In this document: piece by piece, positions 17,801 to 25,645 of the stretch | Numbering within the stretch: position 1 is the stretch's first letter | Layout: each line of letters opens with the position of its first letter | Source: Aeromicrobium terrae | GTDB taxonomy: Bacteria > Actinomycetota > Actinomycetes > Propionibacteriales > Nocardioidaceae | Assembly (NCBI RefSeq): GCF_008039565.1 | Contig: NZ_VDUX01000002.1 | Span: 186,001-250,000, forward strand | Length of the DNA stretch: 64,000 bases | Direction of reading: 5' to 3' | Notes under the pieces: model-generated | Databases searched by the model: none | What the model saw: the letters and a program-made list of their open reading frames with translations, nothing else | Told to the model about the DNA's origin: nothing | Made by a program: the position numbers and the translations under genes

Positions 17801-17999
17801 CGTCGGCGGGGTCGAGGCCGCGCTCCACCCTGTCGACGACGAGCTCGACGAGCGTGGCGGTCTTGCCGGTGCCCGGCCCCGCGAGGACGAGCAGCGGGCC
17901 ACCCCGATGATCGACGACGGCTTGCTGGCTGGGATCGAGCTGAGGCGGCGCGTCCCCCGGCGGCGGGGGCTGCAGGACGTACTCAGGCACGGGCTCCAT
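14868..17999 (-). CDS. adnA: AdnAB helicase-nuclease, subunit A
   Basis: 1043 residues from ATG 17999. N-terminal motor with Walker A GPGTGKT (41-47) and VVDEYQDT; C-terminal nuclease with VVDFKTGK (Asp924, Lys926). Four cysteines (about 794, 1020, 1023, 1029; pattern C-x225-C-x2-C-x5-C) flank the nuclease core and would bind an Fe-S cluster as in AddB-type nucleases. An in-frame GTG at 18035 gives 12 more residues but overlaps the ATL gene by 53 bp; the ATG overlaps it by 17 bp and I prefer it. Confidence 0.9.
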   Translation of the reverse strand: MEPVPEYVLQPPPPGDAPPQLDPSQQAVVDHRGGPLLVLAGPGTGKTATLVELVVDRVERGLDPADALVLTFGRKAAQELRARIARRLPGKGVVPAMTFHAYCYALVRQAAPPEQFAEPLRLLSAPEQLWRLSELLLGATEMGRVTWPQQLQPALRTRGFSRELADFIGRARSYGLDPSDVHRLADERGEAAWHPVADLWTEYEQVLAIAGETDYSGLVDDATSLEEVPQPRLLVVDEYQDTDPAQVALLQRLVGPATELVAVGDPDQSIYAFRGADVRGIWDFPDIFGTPQRPATTLALQRTRRFGPTLSAASRAIINRIGVTGSLSAEQFAAFRNPEPDDADGSIEVLTATDPRAEAEHIASLLRRAALDDGVPFDQMAVLVRTGRESLGPYERALRAVGLPVEVAGDEIPLAEQPAVRSLLLAARAAMALAAGRPLVPEEAEALLTGPLGHLDPSEMRRLARTLRREDAEENGVLRDSREVVAERLAEPLGMPDGPAARLATALQKAAALITDRATAERVLWALWDGTGWPRRLSAAADHGDESAHRDLDAMVALFDDAARSQERGARVEIAAYIDGLQGQEIPGDTLAERGTRPHAVRVMTAHRAKGLEWDLVVLAGVQDGRWPATRTAGTLLRTERLDPRGDGRPPSFGSLLAEERRLFYVAMTRAKRRLVVTAVESMASDGEQPSRFVEELIEHGVPRSSPEPLRRPMRPVTLRGAVTQLRWLAERGATPAVRAGASSRLRELRDVVPAADPETWWGIREHTQADVPIRPADEPLALSGSAVSDLSLCSLRWFLSREAKGTEPTSTAQGFGSAIHVLAKELVDQLTVDADATELIAHLDSIWHQLDYDTPWIAARERDEAAAAVRRLVRWHQDRGDRTTVGAEHEFVVDVPVGEDTVRLRGSMDRVEVDADGRVHVVDFKTGKNKPTVEEISQHPQLGVYQVAVLHGAVPEHTQSGGAELVHLRKELKADPGMPVVQEQDAPRDGEPFFADDLIATSRDAVRLERFAATLNQHCDRCPFRRSCPAQHDGGPTVGDVA

Positions 18000-18321
18000 C
18001 AGACCAGAGGGCTCGGACAACGTCGACGTGCCCACGCACCACCGGCGTGCCCTCGGCGCGCCAGTGCTCCTGGGCGTCGGTCATCAGGTGCGGCGGGAGC
18101 GTCCCGTTGGCCCGGACGACGCGCCACCAGGAGACCGCTGCGCCCTCCAGCGACATCACCCGGCCGACCTGCCGCGCCCCGCCCTCGCCGAGCAGGTCGG
18201 CGATCCAGCCGTACGTGACGACGTGACCGGGCGGGATCGACTCCACCACCGACAAAACGCGTTCCGTGAAGTCCCCGTCCTCGCTGGCAGTGACGTTTTC
18301 GCCCTTGTTTTCCGGATTCAT
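17983..18321 (-). CDS. alkyltransferase-like protein (ATL/MGMT-fold)
   Basis: 112 residues. MGMT C-terminal DNA-binding fold: the segment FTERVLSVVESIPPGHVVTYG and VGRVM...WWRVVRANG. Where alkyltransferases have PCHRV, this protein has WWRVV with no cysteine, so it is an ATL that would flag O6-alkylguanine for nucleotide excision repair rather than repair it. Corresponds to the small protein beside adnA in mycobacteria. The only plausible start, ATG 18321, lies in the loop of a perfect 15-bp inverted repeat. Confidence 0.85.
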   Translation of the reverse strand: MNPENKGENVTASEDGDFTERVLSVVESIPPGHVVTYGWIADLLGEGGARQVGRVMSLEGAAVSWWRVVRANGTLPPHLMTDAQEHWRAEGTPVVRGHVDVVRALWSDGARA

Positions 18322-18336
18322 GGGCGAAAACGTCAC
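18290..18336. promoter_or_regulatory. perfect 15-bp inverted repeat enclosing the ATL start codon
   Basis: Arms GTGACGTTTTCGCCC (18290-18304) and its exact reverse complement (18322-18336), spacer 17 bp. On the ATL strand the ATG is the first codon in the loop, so an RNA hairpin would contain the start and hide sequence on both sides. As DNA it could be an operator. It also lies 19 bp past the moeZ stop and could end that transcript. I found no second copy in the window. Confidence 0.65.
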
Positions 18337-18355
18337 GCTCAGCGGGAGGGCGCGG

Positions 18356-19528
18356 TCAGTACGCGGGCTGCGACGGGTCGATCTGGTTGACCCAGGCGGA
18401 GACGCCGCCACCGACGTGCACGGCGTCCGCGTAGCCGGCGCCCTTGAGCACCGCGAGCGCCTCGGCGGACCGGACACCCGTCTTGCAGTACAGGACCGCC
18501 TGCTTGTCGGACGGGACCTTCTCCAGCGCCTTGCCGTTGAGGAACTCGCCCTTGGGGATCAGCACCGAGCCCGGGATCTTGTTGATCTCGTACTCGCCCG
18601 GCTCCCGGACGTCGACGAGGACGAAGTCACGTCCGCCGTCGTGGCGCTCCTTGAGCCAGCCGTCGAGCGTGTGCACCGAGATGGTGGAGTCGGCGGCGGC
18701 GTCGGCGGCCTCGTCGCTGAGCGCGCCGCAGAAGGCCTCGTAGTCGCTCATCAGCTCGGTGGGCAGGACGCCGTTCGGGTCGCGCTGGATCTTCAGCGTC
18801 GAGTACCGCATCTCCAACGCGTCGTAGACCATCAGGCGGCCGATCAGCGGGTCGCCGATGCCGGTGATGAGCTTGATGGCCTCGGTGACCATGATCGAGC
18901 CGATCGACGCGCACAGGACGCCGAGCACGCCGCCCTCGGCGCACGACGGGACCATGCCGGGCGGCGGGGGCTCCGGGTACAGGTCGCGGTACTGCGGACC
19001 CTCCTGGGCCCAGAACACCGACACCTGGCCCTCGAAGCGGTAGATGGAGCCCCAGACGTAGGGCTTGCCGAGGATGACCGCGGCGTCGTTGACGAGGTAG
19101 CGCGTCGCGAAGTTGTCCGTGCCGTCGAGGATCAGGTCGTACTGGCTGAAGATGTCGAGCACGTTGTCGTTGTCGAGACGTTCGTTGTGCTGGACGACCT
19201 TCACGTACGGGTTGATCTCGGCCACTGACTCCGCCGCCGACTGGGTCTTCGGCTTGTCGAGGTCGGACTGCCCGTGGATGACCTGGCGCTGCAGGTTCGA
19301 CTCGTCGACGACGTCGTCGTCGATGATGCCGAGCGTGCCGACGCCGGCCGCGGCGAGGTAGAGCAGCGCGGGGCTGCCGAGACCGCCGGCGCCGATGATC
19401 AGCACCTTGGCGTTCTTGAGCCGCTTCTGTCCGTCCATGCCGACGTCGGGGATGATCAGGTGCCGGCTGTACCGACGGACTTCGTCGATCGTCAGCTCAT
19501 CGGCGGGTTCCACGAGTGGCGCGACCAC
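18356..19528 (-). CDS. moeZ: MoeZ: E1-like adenylyltransferase/sulfurtransferase with rhodanese domain
   Basis: 390 residues. N-terminal ThiF/MoeB fold with GAGGLGSP (46-53) and the DESNLQRQ motif adenylates the C-terminus of ubiquitin-like sulfur carriers; the C-terminal rhodanese domain carries VLYCKTGVRS with catalytic Cys348. In actinobacteria MoeZ supplies sulfur to molybdopterin synthesis and to CysO. I chose GTG 19528 because AAGGAGA sits five bases upstream and the N-terminus then matches known MoeZ; the frame extends to 19633 without support. The molybdopterin oxidoreductase at 50.5 kb would need this pathway. Confidence 0.92.
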   Translation of the reverse strand: MVAPLVEPADELTIDEVRRYSRHLIIPDVGMDGQKRLKNAKVLIIGAGGLGSPALLYLAAAGVGTLGIIDDDVVDESNLQRQVIHGQSDLDKPKTQSAAESVAEINPYVKVVQHNERLDNDNVLDIFSQYDLILDGTDNFATRYLVNDAAVILGKPYVWGSIYRFEGQVSVFWAQEGPQYRDLYPEPPPPGMVPSCAEGGVLGVLCASIGSIMVTEAIKLITGIGDPLIGRLMVYDALEMRYSTLKIQRDPNGVLPTELMSDYEAFCGALSDEAADAAADSTISVHTLDGWLKERHDGGRDFVLVDVREPGEYEINKIPGSVLIPKGEFLNGKALEKVPSDKQAVLYCKTGVRSAEALAVLKGAGYADAVHVGGGVSAWVNQIDPSQPAY

Positions 19529-19637
19529 GGGATCTCCTTCTACGGGGGTTTCTCCAGTCAACAGTGGCTCGACCCTCCATGTTCCCCGACCGGTCACCAC
19601 AAGGGACCGCTCGTCCGGATCGTGGGCAGGCACCGTC

Positions 19638-19643
19638 TAGTGT
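19638..19643 (+). promoter_or_regulatory. candidate leaderless -10 box of the TetR gene
   Basis: TAGTGT, then six bases, then the GTG at 19650. Confidence 0.45.
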
Positions 19644-19649
19644 TGAGGC

Positions 19650-20288
19650 GTGACCGAAGCCCCGCCGGTGCGACCCCGCACCAACCGCCTCCCGCGGTCG
19701 GCCCGACGCGCGCAGCTCCTGCAGGTCGCGCTGGGCGTGTTCGTCGAGCAGGGCTACCACTCCGCGTCGATGGACGAGATCGCCGAGCGGGCGGGCGTCT
19801 CCAAGCCCGTGCTCTACCAGCACTTCCCCGGCAAGCTCGACCTCTACCTCGCGCTGCTGGAGACGTCGTGCGACACCGTGGTGGCCGAGGTCAAGGAGGC
19901 GCTCGCCTCCACCACCGACAACCGCCGACGCGTGCAGGCCACGATGGAGCTCTGGTACGACTACGTCGCCGACCAGGGCGAGGCGTTCCGGCTGGTGTTC
20001 GAGTCCGACCTCACCAACGACCCCGCCGTCCGCACCCTCGTCGACCGCGTGATCGACGAGTCCGCGTCGGCGATCGCCGAGATCATCCACGAGGACACCG
20101 GCCTGCCGGGCCCGGCCGCGCACCTGCTGGCCGTCAGCCTGGTCGGCATGGGCCACGTGGGCGCCCGCAACTGGCTCTCCACGGACTCGGCCCTGAGCCG
20201 GTCCGAGGCCGCCGAGCTCGCAGCCGGCCTGGCGTGGCGCGGCATCGGTGGATTCCCGAAGGACCCCGACCAGAACGAAGGAGACTGA
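19650..20288 (+). CDS. TetR-family transcriptional regulator
   Basis: 212 residues. Helix-turn-helix at about 20-62 (Q-LLQVALGVFVEQGYHSASM then DEIAERAGVSKPVLYQHFPGK), a textbook TetR N-terminus; the C-terminal ligand domain is not diagnostic. Position beside DUF3107 and divergent from moeZ matches M. tuberculosis Rv3208. GTG start, six bases after TAGTGT. The DUF3107 gene follows after 2 bp. Target and ligand unknown. Confidence 0.88.
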   Translation: MTEAPPVRPRTNRLPRSARRAQLLQVALGVFVEQGYHSASMDEIAERAGVSKPVLYQHFPGKLDLYLALLETSCDTVVAEVKEALASTTDNRRRVQATMELWYDYVADQGEAFRLVFESDLTNDPAVRTLVDRVIDESASAIAEIIHEDTGLPGPAAHLLAVSLVGMGHVGARNWLSTDSALSRSEAAELAAGLAWRGIGGFPKDPDQNEGD

Positions 20289-20290
20289 CC

Positions 20291-20524
20291 ATGGAGGTCA
20301 AGATCGGCGTCCAGAACGCCGCGCGCGAGCTGTCCGTCGAGACCGACGGCGACGCCGACTCGGTGCTCGACGCGCTGCAGCAGTCGATCAAGGACGAGTC
20401 CGTCTTCAGCCTGACCGACGACAAGGGCCGCACCGTCGCGGTCCCGGCCGACAAGGTGGCGTACCTCTACTTCACCGACAACTCCGGCCGCAAGGTCGGG
20501 TTCGGCCTCGTCTCAGGCGGCTAG
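20291..20524 (+). CDS. DUF3107 protein
   Basis: 77 residues, full family length, starting MEVKIGVQNAARELSVE. This small conserved actinobacterial protein corresponds to Rv3208A (TB9.4). Function unknown. The SD GGAGACTGACC overlaps the end of the TetR gene, so the two are co-translated. Its last 12 bp overlap the convergent ferritin-like gene. Confidence 0.9.
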   Translation: MEVKIGVQNAARELSVETDGDADSVLDALQQSIKDESVFSLTDDKGRTVAVPADKVAYLYFTDNSGRKVGFGLVSGG

Positions 20525-21211
20525 ACCCAGCGTCTCCATGCGGGCCGCGTGCGCCTCGGTGATCCGGGTGAACATGCGGCCGATCGCGGCGAGGTCCATG
20601 CCGGGCCGGTCGATCCCGCCGACGAGCACCGTGCTCAGCGCGTCGCGCTCGGCCACCACCATCTGGGCCTGGCTCAGCGCCTCGCCCATCAGGCGTCGGC
20701 CCCACAGCGCCAGGCGTCCGCCGACGCGGGGTTCGGCCTCGATCGCCGCGCGCACCTGGTCGACGACGAACTCGGAGTGGCCCGTGCCGCTCATCGTGTC
20801 CAGCACGAGCTCGCGCGTGCTCGGGTCCAGGTACGTCGCGACCTCACGGTAGAAGTCGGACGCGAGCCCGTCGCCCACGTACGCCTTGACCAGGCCTTCC
20901 AGCCAGTCCGACGGCGACGTCTGGCGGTGGAACCGCTCGAACGTGTCACGGAACGGCGCCATCGCGTCGAACGGGTCCTCGCCCATCTCGACGAGCCGGT
21001 CGCGGAGCTGCTCGAAGTGCCCGAACTCCGCCACCGCCATCGCCGCGATCTCCACCTTGACCCGGAGGTCGGGCGCCATGCGGGCGTCCTCGGCGAGCCG
21101 CTCGCAGGCGCTGATCTCGCCGTAGGCGAGGACGCCGAGCAGCTCGACGATGCCGGTGCGGTAGGTGGGGTCGTCGAAGGCCGATGGTGCGGCGGTCTCG
21201 GTCGGTGCCAT
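20513..21211 (-). CDS. ferritin-like fold protein (MiaE-like)
   Basis: 232 residues, mostly helical. Glu/His pairs expected of a diiron four-helix bundle appear as YGEISACERLAEDA, AVAEFGHFEQL and SGTGHSEFVVDQ. Actinobacterial homologues (Rv3210c position) are annotated ferritin-like or tRNA hydroxylase-like, but the reaction is not established. Divergent from the DEAD-box helicase with 20 bp between start codons, a conserved pairing. Confidence 0.78.
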   Translation of the reverse strand: MAPTETAAPSAFDDPTYRTGIVELLGVLAYGEISACERLAEDARMAPDLRVKVEIAAMAVAEFGHFEQLRDRLVEMGEDPFDAMAPFRDTFERFHRQTSPSDWLEGLVKAYVGDGLASDFYREVATYLDPSTRELVLDTMSGTGHSEFVVDQVRAAIEAEPRVGGRLALWGRRLMGEALSQAQMVVAERDALSTVLVGGIDRPGMDLAAIGRMFTRITEAHAARMETLGLAA

Positions 21212-21231
21212 GGCCGATACGATAGGACGAA

Positions 21232-22593
21232 ATGACTACCTTCAAAGATCTGGGCGTGATGCCCGAGATCGCCGACGCACTCGACGCGGTCGGCATCACG
21301 AATCCCTTTCCCATCCAGGAGATGACGCTCTCGGTGGCCCTCATGGGTACCGACCTCATCGGCCAGGCTCGAACCGGCACGGGCAAGACCCTCGCGTTCG
21401 CCATCCCCGTCATCCAGCGCACCGTCGCGCCGCACGACCCCGACTACGACCAGCTCGCCGCCCCCGGCAAGCCGCAGGCTCTGATCGTCACGCCCACCCG
21501 TGAGCTGACGATCCAGGTCGCCAACGACGTCGAGACGGCGTCGTCCAAGCGCGGCACGCGCAACCTGACCATCTACGGCGGTGTGCCCTACGAGCCGCAG
21601 CTCGACGCGCTCAAGTCCGGCGTCGACATCGTGGTCGGCACCCCCGGCCGACTGCTCGACCTCGCCAACCGCGGTGCGCTCGACCTCTCCCACGTGAAGT
21701 CGCTCGTGCTCGACGAGGCCGACGAGATGCTCGACCTCGGCTTCCTGCCCGACGTCGAGGCGATCCTCGCCAAGACGCCGGAGCTGCGCCAGACGATGCT
21801 GTTCTCGGCCACCATGCCGTCGGCGATCGTCGGCCTCGCCCGCAAGCACATGCGGCACCCGATGAACATCCGCGCGGAGGCGCCGGACGAGGACCACATG
21901 GTCCCCACCACCGCGCAGTTCGTGTGGCAGGCGCACGACATGGACAAGCCGGAGGTCGTGGCCCGCATCCTGCAGGCCGAGGACGTCGGCCGCGTCATCA
22001 TCTTCACGCGCACCAAGCGCACCGCCCAGCGCGTCGCCGACGACCTCGCCGACCGTGGCTTCCCGGCCGCCCCGCTGCACGGCGACATGGCGCAGACGGC
22101 CCGTGAGAAGGCGCTCCAGCGCTTCCGTGACGGCAAGATCAACATCCTCGTCGCCACCGACGTCGCCGCCCGCGGCATCGACGTCGCCGGCATCTCGCAC
22201 GTCATCAACTACAACTGCCCCGAGGACCACAAGACCTACGTGCACCGCATCGGCCGCACGGGTCGCGCGGGCGCCTCGGGCATCGCGGTGACGTTCGTCG
22301 ACTGGGCCGACCTGACGCGCTGGAAGCTCATCAACAAGGAGCTCGACCTGCCGTTCGACGAGCCCCAGGAGACGTACTCCACGTCGGAGCACCTGTTCCA
22401 CGACCTCGGCATCCCGCACGACGCCAAGGGCCGCCTCAAGCCGGCCGCTCCCAAGGAGCCGCGCCGCGAGGCTGGGTCGCGTCCCCGCTCGGAGGGCCAG
22501 AAGTCCTCGTCGGGCGGTGGCCAGCAGCGCAGCCGCAACCGGCGTCGCCGCAACCGCACCCGCGGCGGCGAGGCCGTCAAGAAGGCCGAGTAG
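21232..22593 (+). CDS. rhlE: DEAD-box RNA helicase
   Basis: 453 residues. Motifs in order: Q motif FPIQ, ARTGTGKT (46-53), PTREL, TPGR, DEAD (about 162), SAT, ARGID and HRIGRTGR. The last 60 residues are a low-complexity Arg/Lys/Gly/Ser tail typical of RNA-binding extensions. Corresponds to RhlE in the M. tuberculosis block. Probably acts in RNA unwinding and ribosome or RNA decay complexes. TACGAT lies eight bases before the ATG, so its leader is very short. Confidence 0.92.
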   Translation: MTTFKDLGVMPEIADALDAVGITNPFPIQEMTLSVALMGTDLIGQARTGTGKTLAFAIPVIQRTVAPHDPDYDQLAAPGKPQALIVTPTRELTIQVANDVETASSKRGTRNLTIYGGVPYEPQLDALKSGVDIVVGTPGRLLDLANRGALDLSHVKSLVLDEADEMLDLGFLPDVEAILAKTPELRQTMLFSATMPSAIVGLARKHMRHPMNIRAEAPDEDHMVPTTAQFVWQAHDMDKPEVVARILQAEDVGRVIIFTRTKRTAQRVADDLADRGFPAAPLHGDMAQTAREKALQRFRDGKINILVATDVAARGIDVAGISHVINYNCPEDHKTYVHRIGRTGRAGASGIAVTFVDWADLTRWKLINKELDLPFDEPQETYSTSEHLFHDLGIPHDAKGRLKPAAPKEPRREAGSRPRSEGQKSSSGGGQQRSRNRRRRNRTRGGEAVKKAE

Positions 22594-22602
22594 ACCCGAC
22601 CG

Positions 22603-23268
22603 TCAGGCCGTGACGACGACCGGCGTGCCCACCGGAGCGAAGTTCCACAGGGCGATGGCGTCGTCGCGCCACTGACGCACGCACCCGGCCGACAACGGGG
22701 TGCCGAGCTGGGCCTTGGTCTGCTCGAGCTTCCCGGACCGGTCCACGGGAACGGTGTGGAAGCCGATCGGCGCGGTCCAGCCGGTGGCGAACCGCACGAA
22801 GTACTCCATCGTGCCGCTGGAGTCGAACGCGGTGGCGTGCCGCTGCTTCGACTGCACGCGGTACGAGCCGGGGTCCAGGTTGTCGAACTTGCTGCCGGAG
22901 ACCAGGTAGGTGCGGTCGACCTTGCCGTCGTCGCCCACCAGCCACACGCGCTGCTGCGACTCCGAGAACACGATCCGGCGTCCGGATCCCGATGCCTGCG
23001 GCAGCGCGACGGACACGGTCTTCGCCGCGGGCGTCACCTCCGGCTTCGGGGCCGGCAGCGTCAGCGCGTCCATCGAGGCACGCTCCAGCGAGCTGACCCC
23101 GGCGGCCGCCGCGGGCGGCGTGGTGGCGCGCAGGTGCGGCAGCACGCCGACGGCCGCGGCGCCGATCACGACGGTCAGCATGATCGCGCCACCGAGCGCG
23201 CCGATCCGACGCCGGCGTTCCGCCCGGTGGCGGGCGGCTCGACGTGAGTTCGGGCGGCGCTGGTTCAC
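22603..23268 (-). CDS. L,D-transpeptidase (YkuD) family protein
   Basis: 221 residues with an N-terminal basic segment and one transmembrane anchor (about 22-45), then a low-complexity linker and a YkuD domain. The catalytic motif is HTVP...GTPLSAGCVR with Cys196. It would cross-link peptidoglycan stems (3-3 links) or attach proteins outside the membrane. GTG start, six bases after TAGAAT. The stop is 9 bp from the convergent rhlE stop. Confidence 0.85.
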   Translation of the reverse strand: MNQRRPNSRRAARHRAERRRRIGALGGAIMLTVVIGAAAVGVLPHLRATTPPAAAAGVSSLERASMDALTLPAPKPEVTPAAKTVSVALPQASGSGRRIVFSESQQRVWLVGDDGKVDRTYLVSGSKFDNLDPGSYRVQSKQRHATAFDSSGTMEYFVRFATGWTAPIGFHTVPVDRSGKLEQTKAQLGTPLSAGCVRQWRDDAIALWNFAPVGTPVVVTA

Positions 23269-23274
23269 CCCTCG

Positions 23275-23280
23275 ATTCTA
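23275..23280 (-). promoter_or_regulatory. candidate leaderless -10 box of the L,D-transpeptidase gene
   Basis: TAGAAT on the minus strand, six bases before GTG 23268; it overlaps the parA-like stop codon. Confidence 0.45.
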
Positions 23281-24030
23281 GGCGAGGAGAGAGGCCGCAA
23301 CCTGGCGATACGCCTCAGCGCCCTTGTGCGTCCTGCTGGTGCCGAGGATGGAGCGACCGAATGCCGGGGCCTCCGCGAACCGGATGGTCTTCGGGATGGC
23401 CGGCTCGATGATCGGCAGCTCGTAGGTCTCCTGGATCGCAGTGATCACCGCCTGCGCGTGCCGGGTGCGGCCGTCGAACATCGTCGGCAGCACGCCGAGG
23501 ACGTGCAGCTCGGAGTTCACGAACTGCTTCACGTCGTGGATCGTGTCGAGCAGCTGGCCGACGCCGCGGTGCGACAGCGTCTCCGCCTGGAGCGGGATCA
23601 GCACCTGCTGGGCGGCCGAGAGGGCGCCGACGGTCATGACGCCGAGCGTGGGCGGGCAGTCGATGAGGATCCAGTCGTACTCGTCCGCCACCTTGGTCAG
23701 CGCCACGCGGAGACGCTGCTCGCGGCCGGTGCGGCTGACCAGGGCCTCCTCAGCCTGGGTGACGGTGATGTTGCTCGGGAGCAGGTGCATCCCGTCGTCG
23801 GTGACGACGATGGCGTCCTCGGTCTTCGAGGTGCCCAGCAGCACGGCCCCGACGGTGACGTCGACGTCCTCGGGATCGATGCCGAGGGAGAAGGTCAGGC
23901 CGCCCTGCGGGTCGAGGTCGACGAGCAGCACACGCTGCTTCTTCTCGGTGAGTGCTGCACCCAGGGAGGCGACGGTCGTGGTCTTGCCGACGCCGCCCTT
24001 CTGGTTCACCACCGCGATCGTCGTCGTCAT
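23278..24030 (-). CDS. ParA/Soj-like ATPase
   Basis: 250 residues. Deviant Walker A KGGVGKTT at 10-17, motif A' DLDPQGG, and Walker B LIDCPPTLG. No ParB gene is adjacent, so this is an orphan ParA relative, matching Rv3213c in the mycobacterial block. It may position a cellular cargo other than the chromosome (inference). ATG 24030 is preferred over GTG 24039; TAGCGT lies seven bases before that ATG and overlaps the promoter of the divergent SDR. Confidence 0.87.
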   Translation of the reverse strand: MTTTIAVVNQKGGVGKTTTVASLGAALTEKKQRVLLVDLDPQGGLTFSLGIDPEDVDVTVGAVLLGTSKTEDAIVVTDDGMHLLPSNITVTQAEEALVSRTGREQRLRVALTKVADEYDWILIDCPPTLGVMTVGALSAAQQVLIPLQAETLSHRGVGQLLDTIHDVKQFVNSELHVLGVLPTMFDGRTRHAQAVITAIQETYELPIIEPAIPKTIRFAEAPAFGRSILGTSRTHKGAEAYRQVAASLLA

Positions 24031-24041
24031 AGGTGGCACGC

Positions 24042-24047
24042 TACCGT
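24042..24047 (+). promoter_or_regulatory. candidate leaderless -10 box of the SDR gene
   Basis: TACCGT, six bases, then ATG 24054. It interlocks with the opposite-strand TAGCGT box (24038-24043) for the ParA-like gene; the two start codons are only 23 bp apart. Confidence 0.45.
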
Positions 24048-24053
24048 TTCGCC

Positions 24054-24812
24054 ATGAGAGGTCGCGCGCTGATCACCGGGCCCACTGCGGGCATCGGGAA
24101 CGCGTTCGCGCGGGAGCTGGCCAAGCGTGGTCACGACCTCGTCCTGGTGGCCCGCGACACCGCCCGGCTGGAGAAGATCGCCGCCGAGCTGCGCGAGAAG
24201 CACGGCGTCGCCGTCGACGTCATCACCGCCGACCTCACCACCGACGACGGCCTCGCGGCGGCGGTCAACGCGCTCACCGACACGTCGCACCCGGTCGACC
24301 TTCTGGTGAACAACGCCGGGTCGTCCATCGCCGGCTGGTTCGGCACCACCGACATCGTCGAGGAGGACCGCCACCTCGACCTCATGGTCCGTGCTCCCAT
24401 GCACCTGATGGACGCCGCGATCAAGGCCATGGCGGGTCGCGGCCACGGCGAGATCATCAACGTCGCGAGCGTCGCCGCGTTCACGCCGCGCGGCACGTAC
24501 TCCGCGCACAAGGCGTGGATGGTGAACCTGTCGCGCTGGGCCCACATGCAGTACTCCGACGCCGGCCTCACGATCATGGCGCTGTGCCCGGGCTTCGTGC
24601 GGACCGAGTTCCACCAGCGCATGGGCGCCGACACCTCGACGATCCCGCGCTGGATGTGGCTGAAGGCCGACAAGCTCGTGAAGGCCGCACTGAAGGACCT
24701 CGACAAGGGCAAGTCGCTGTCGATCCCGTCGGTCCGCTACAAGGTGCTCGCGACGATCTCCCAGTACGCGCCGAAGTCCGTGGTCATGCGGGCGGCTAAG
24801 CGGGGGCGCTGA
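24054..24812 (+). CDS. short-chain dehydrogenase/reductase
   Basis: 252 residues, classical SDR. Cofactor motif TGPTAGIG (8-15), NNAG, catalytic Ser in NVASVAAF and Tyr-x3-Lys in YSAHK. The N-terminus with R at the end of strand 2 (VARDTARLE) suggests NADP(H). Substrate unknown. ATG 24054 is preferred over GTG 24033. Its 3' end overlaps the convergent PHP gene by 17 bp. Confidence 0.87.
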   Translation: MRGRALITGPTAGIGNAFARELAKRGHDLVLVARDTARLEKIAAELREKHGVAVDVITADLTTDDGLAAAVNALTDTSHPVDLLVNNAGSSIAGWFGTTDIVEEDRHLDLMVRAPMHLMDAAIKAMAGRGHGEIINVASVAAFTPRGTYSAHKAWMVNLSRWAHMQYSDAGLTIMALCPGFVRTEFHQRMGADTSTIPRWMWLKADKLVKAALKDLDKGKSLSIPSVRYKVLATISQYAPKSVVMRAAKRGR

Positions 24813-25629
24813 GCAGCCGCTCCAGCTGGTCGGGCGCGGTGGTGTTGGCGCCGAGCGCGAAGGCCTCCGACTTCCCGAGCCCGTGGTAGTCGCTGGACCC
24901 GGTGACCACCAGGCCCAGGTCCTCGGCGAGGCCGCGCAGCTGCGCCCGCTGGTCGGCGTCGTGGTCGGTGTGGTCGACCTCGAGTCCGTCGAGTCCTGCG
25001 GCGCACAGCTCGGCGATGCGCTCCGCGGTGAGCACGCGGTGGCTCCCCCGTGACCACGGGTGCGCCAGCACCGTGACGCCGCCGGCGGCCGAGACGAGGC
25101 GGATGGCCTCGTCGGTCGGCACCGCGTAGCGGCTCACGTAGCCGGGCCGTCCGGGGTTGAGGTAGGCGTCGAACGCCTCGTTCCGGTCGGCGACGACGCC
25201 CTTGTCGACGAGCACGTCGGCCACGTGCGGGCGGCCGGACGCCTCCGCGGCACCCGAGCGGGCTCGCACCTCGGCCTCGGTGATGTCGATGCCGACCTCG
25301 TTGAGGGCGGCGATGATGCGCGGGAGCCGGTCGTCGCGGCCGCCGAGGATGCGGTCGAGCTCGGCGAGGAGCGGCGCGTCGGTCGGGTCCATCTCGTAGC
25401 CGAGCAGGTGGATGCTCTTGTGCTCCAGCTTGGTGGAGATCTCGATGCCCTTGACCAGCCGGACGCCGACCTCGTCGGCGGCGGCCTGCGCCTCGACCCA
25501 GCCGACGGTGGTGTCGTGGTCGGTCAGCGCGACGACGTCCAGCCCCACCCGAGCGGCGTTGCGCACCAGCTCACCCGGGGTGTCGGTGCCGTCCGAGCGG
25601 TTCGAGTGGGTGTGGAGGTCGATGCGCAC
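24796..25629 (-). CDS. PHP-domain phosphoesterase
   Basis: 277 residues. Metal-binding DLHTHSNRSDG (His6, His8), LTDHDT and GSSDYHG motifs identify the PHP family of the TrpH/YciV type, which includes 3',5'-nucleoside bisphosphate phosphatases and 5'-3' RNA exonucleases. GTG start with TAGCCT six bases upstream. Confidence 0.85.
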   Translation of the reverse strand: MRIDLHTHSNRSDGTDTPGELVRNAARVGLDVVALTDHDTTVGWVEAQAAADEVGVRLVKGIEISTKLEHKSIHLLGYEMDPTDAPLLAELDRILGGRDDRLPRIIAALNEVGIDITEAEVRARSGAAEASGRPHVADVLVDKGVVADRNEAFDAYLNPGRPGYVSRYAVPTDEAIRLVSAAGGVTVLAHPWSRGSHRVLTAERIAELCAAGLDGLEVDHTDHDADQRAQLRGLAEDLGLVVTGSSDYHGLGKSEAFALGANTTAPDQLERLLSAPA

Positions 25630-25635
25630 GGGCTC

Positions 25636-25641
25636 AGGCTA
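25636..25641 (-). promoter_or_regulatory. candidate leaderless -10 box of the PHP gene
   Basis: TAGCCT on the minus strand, six bases before GTG 25629. Confidence 0.45.
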
Positions 25642-25645
25642 GCGA

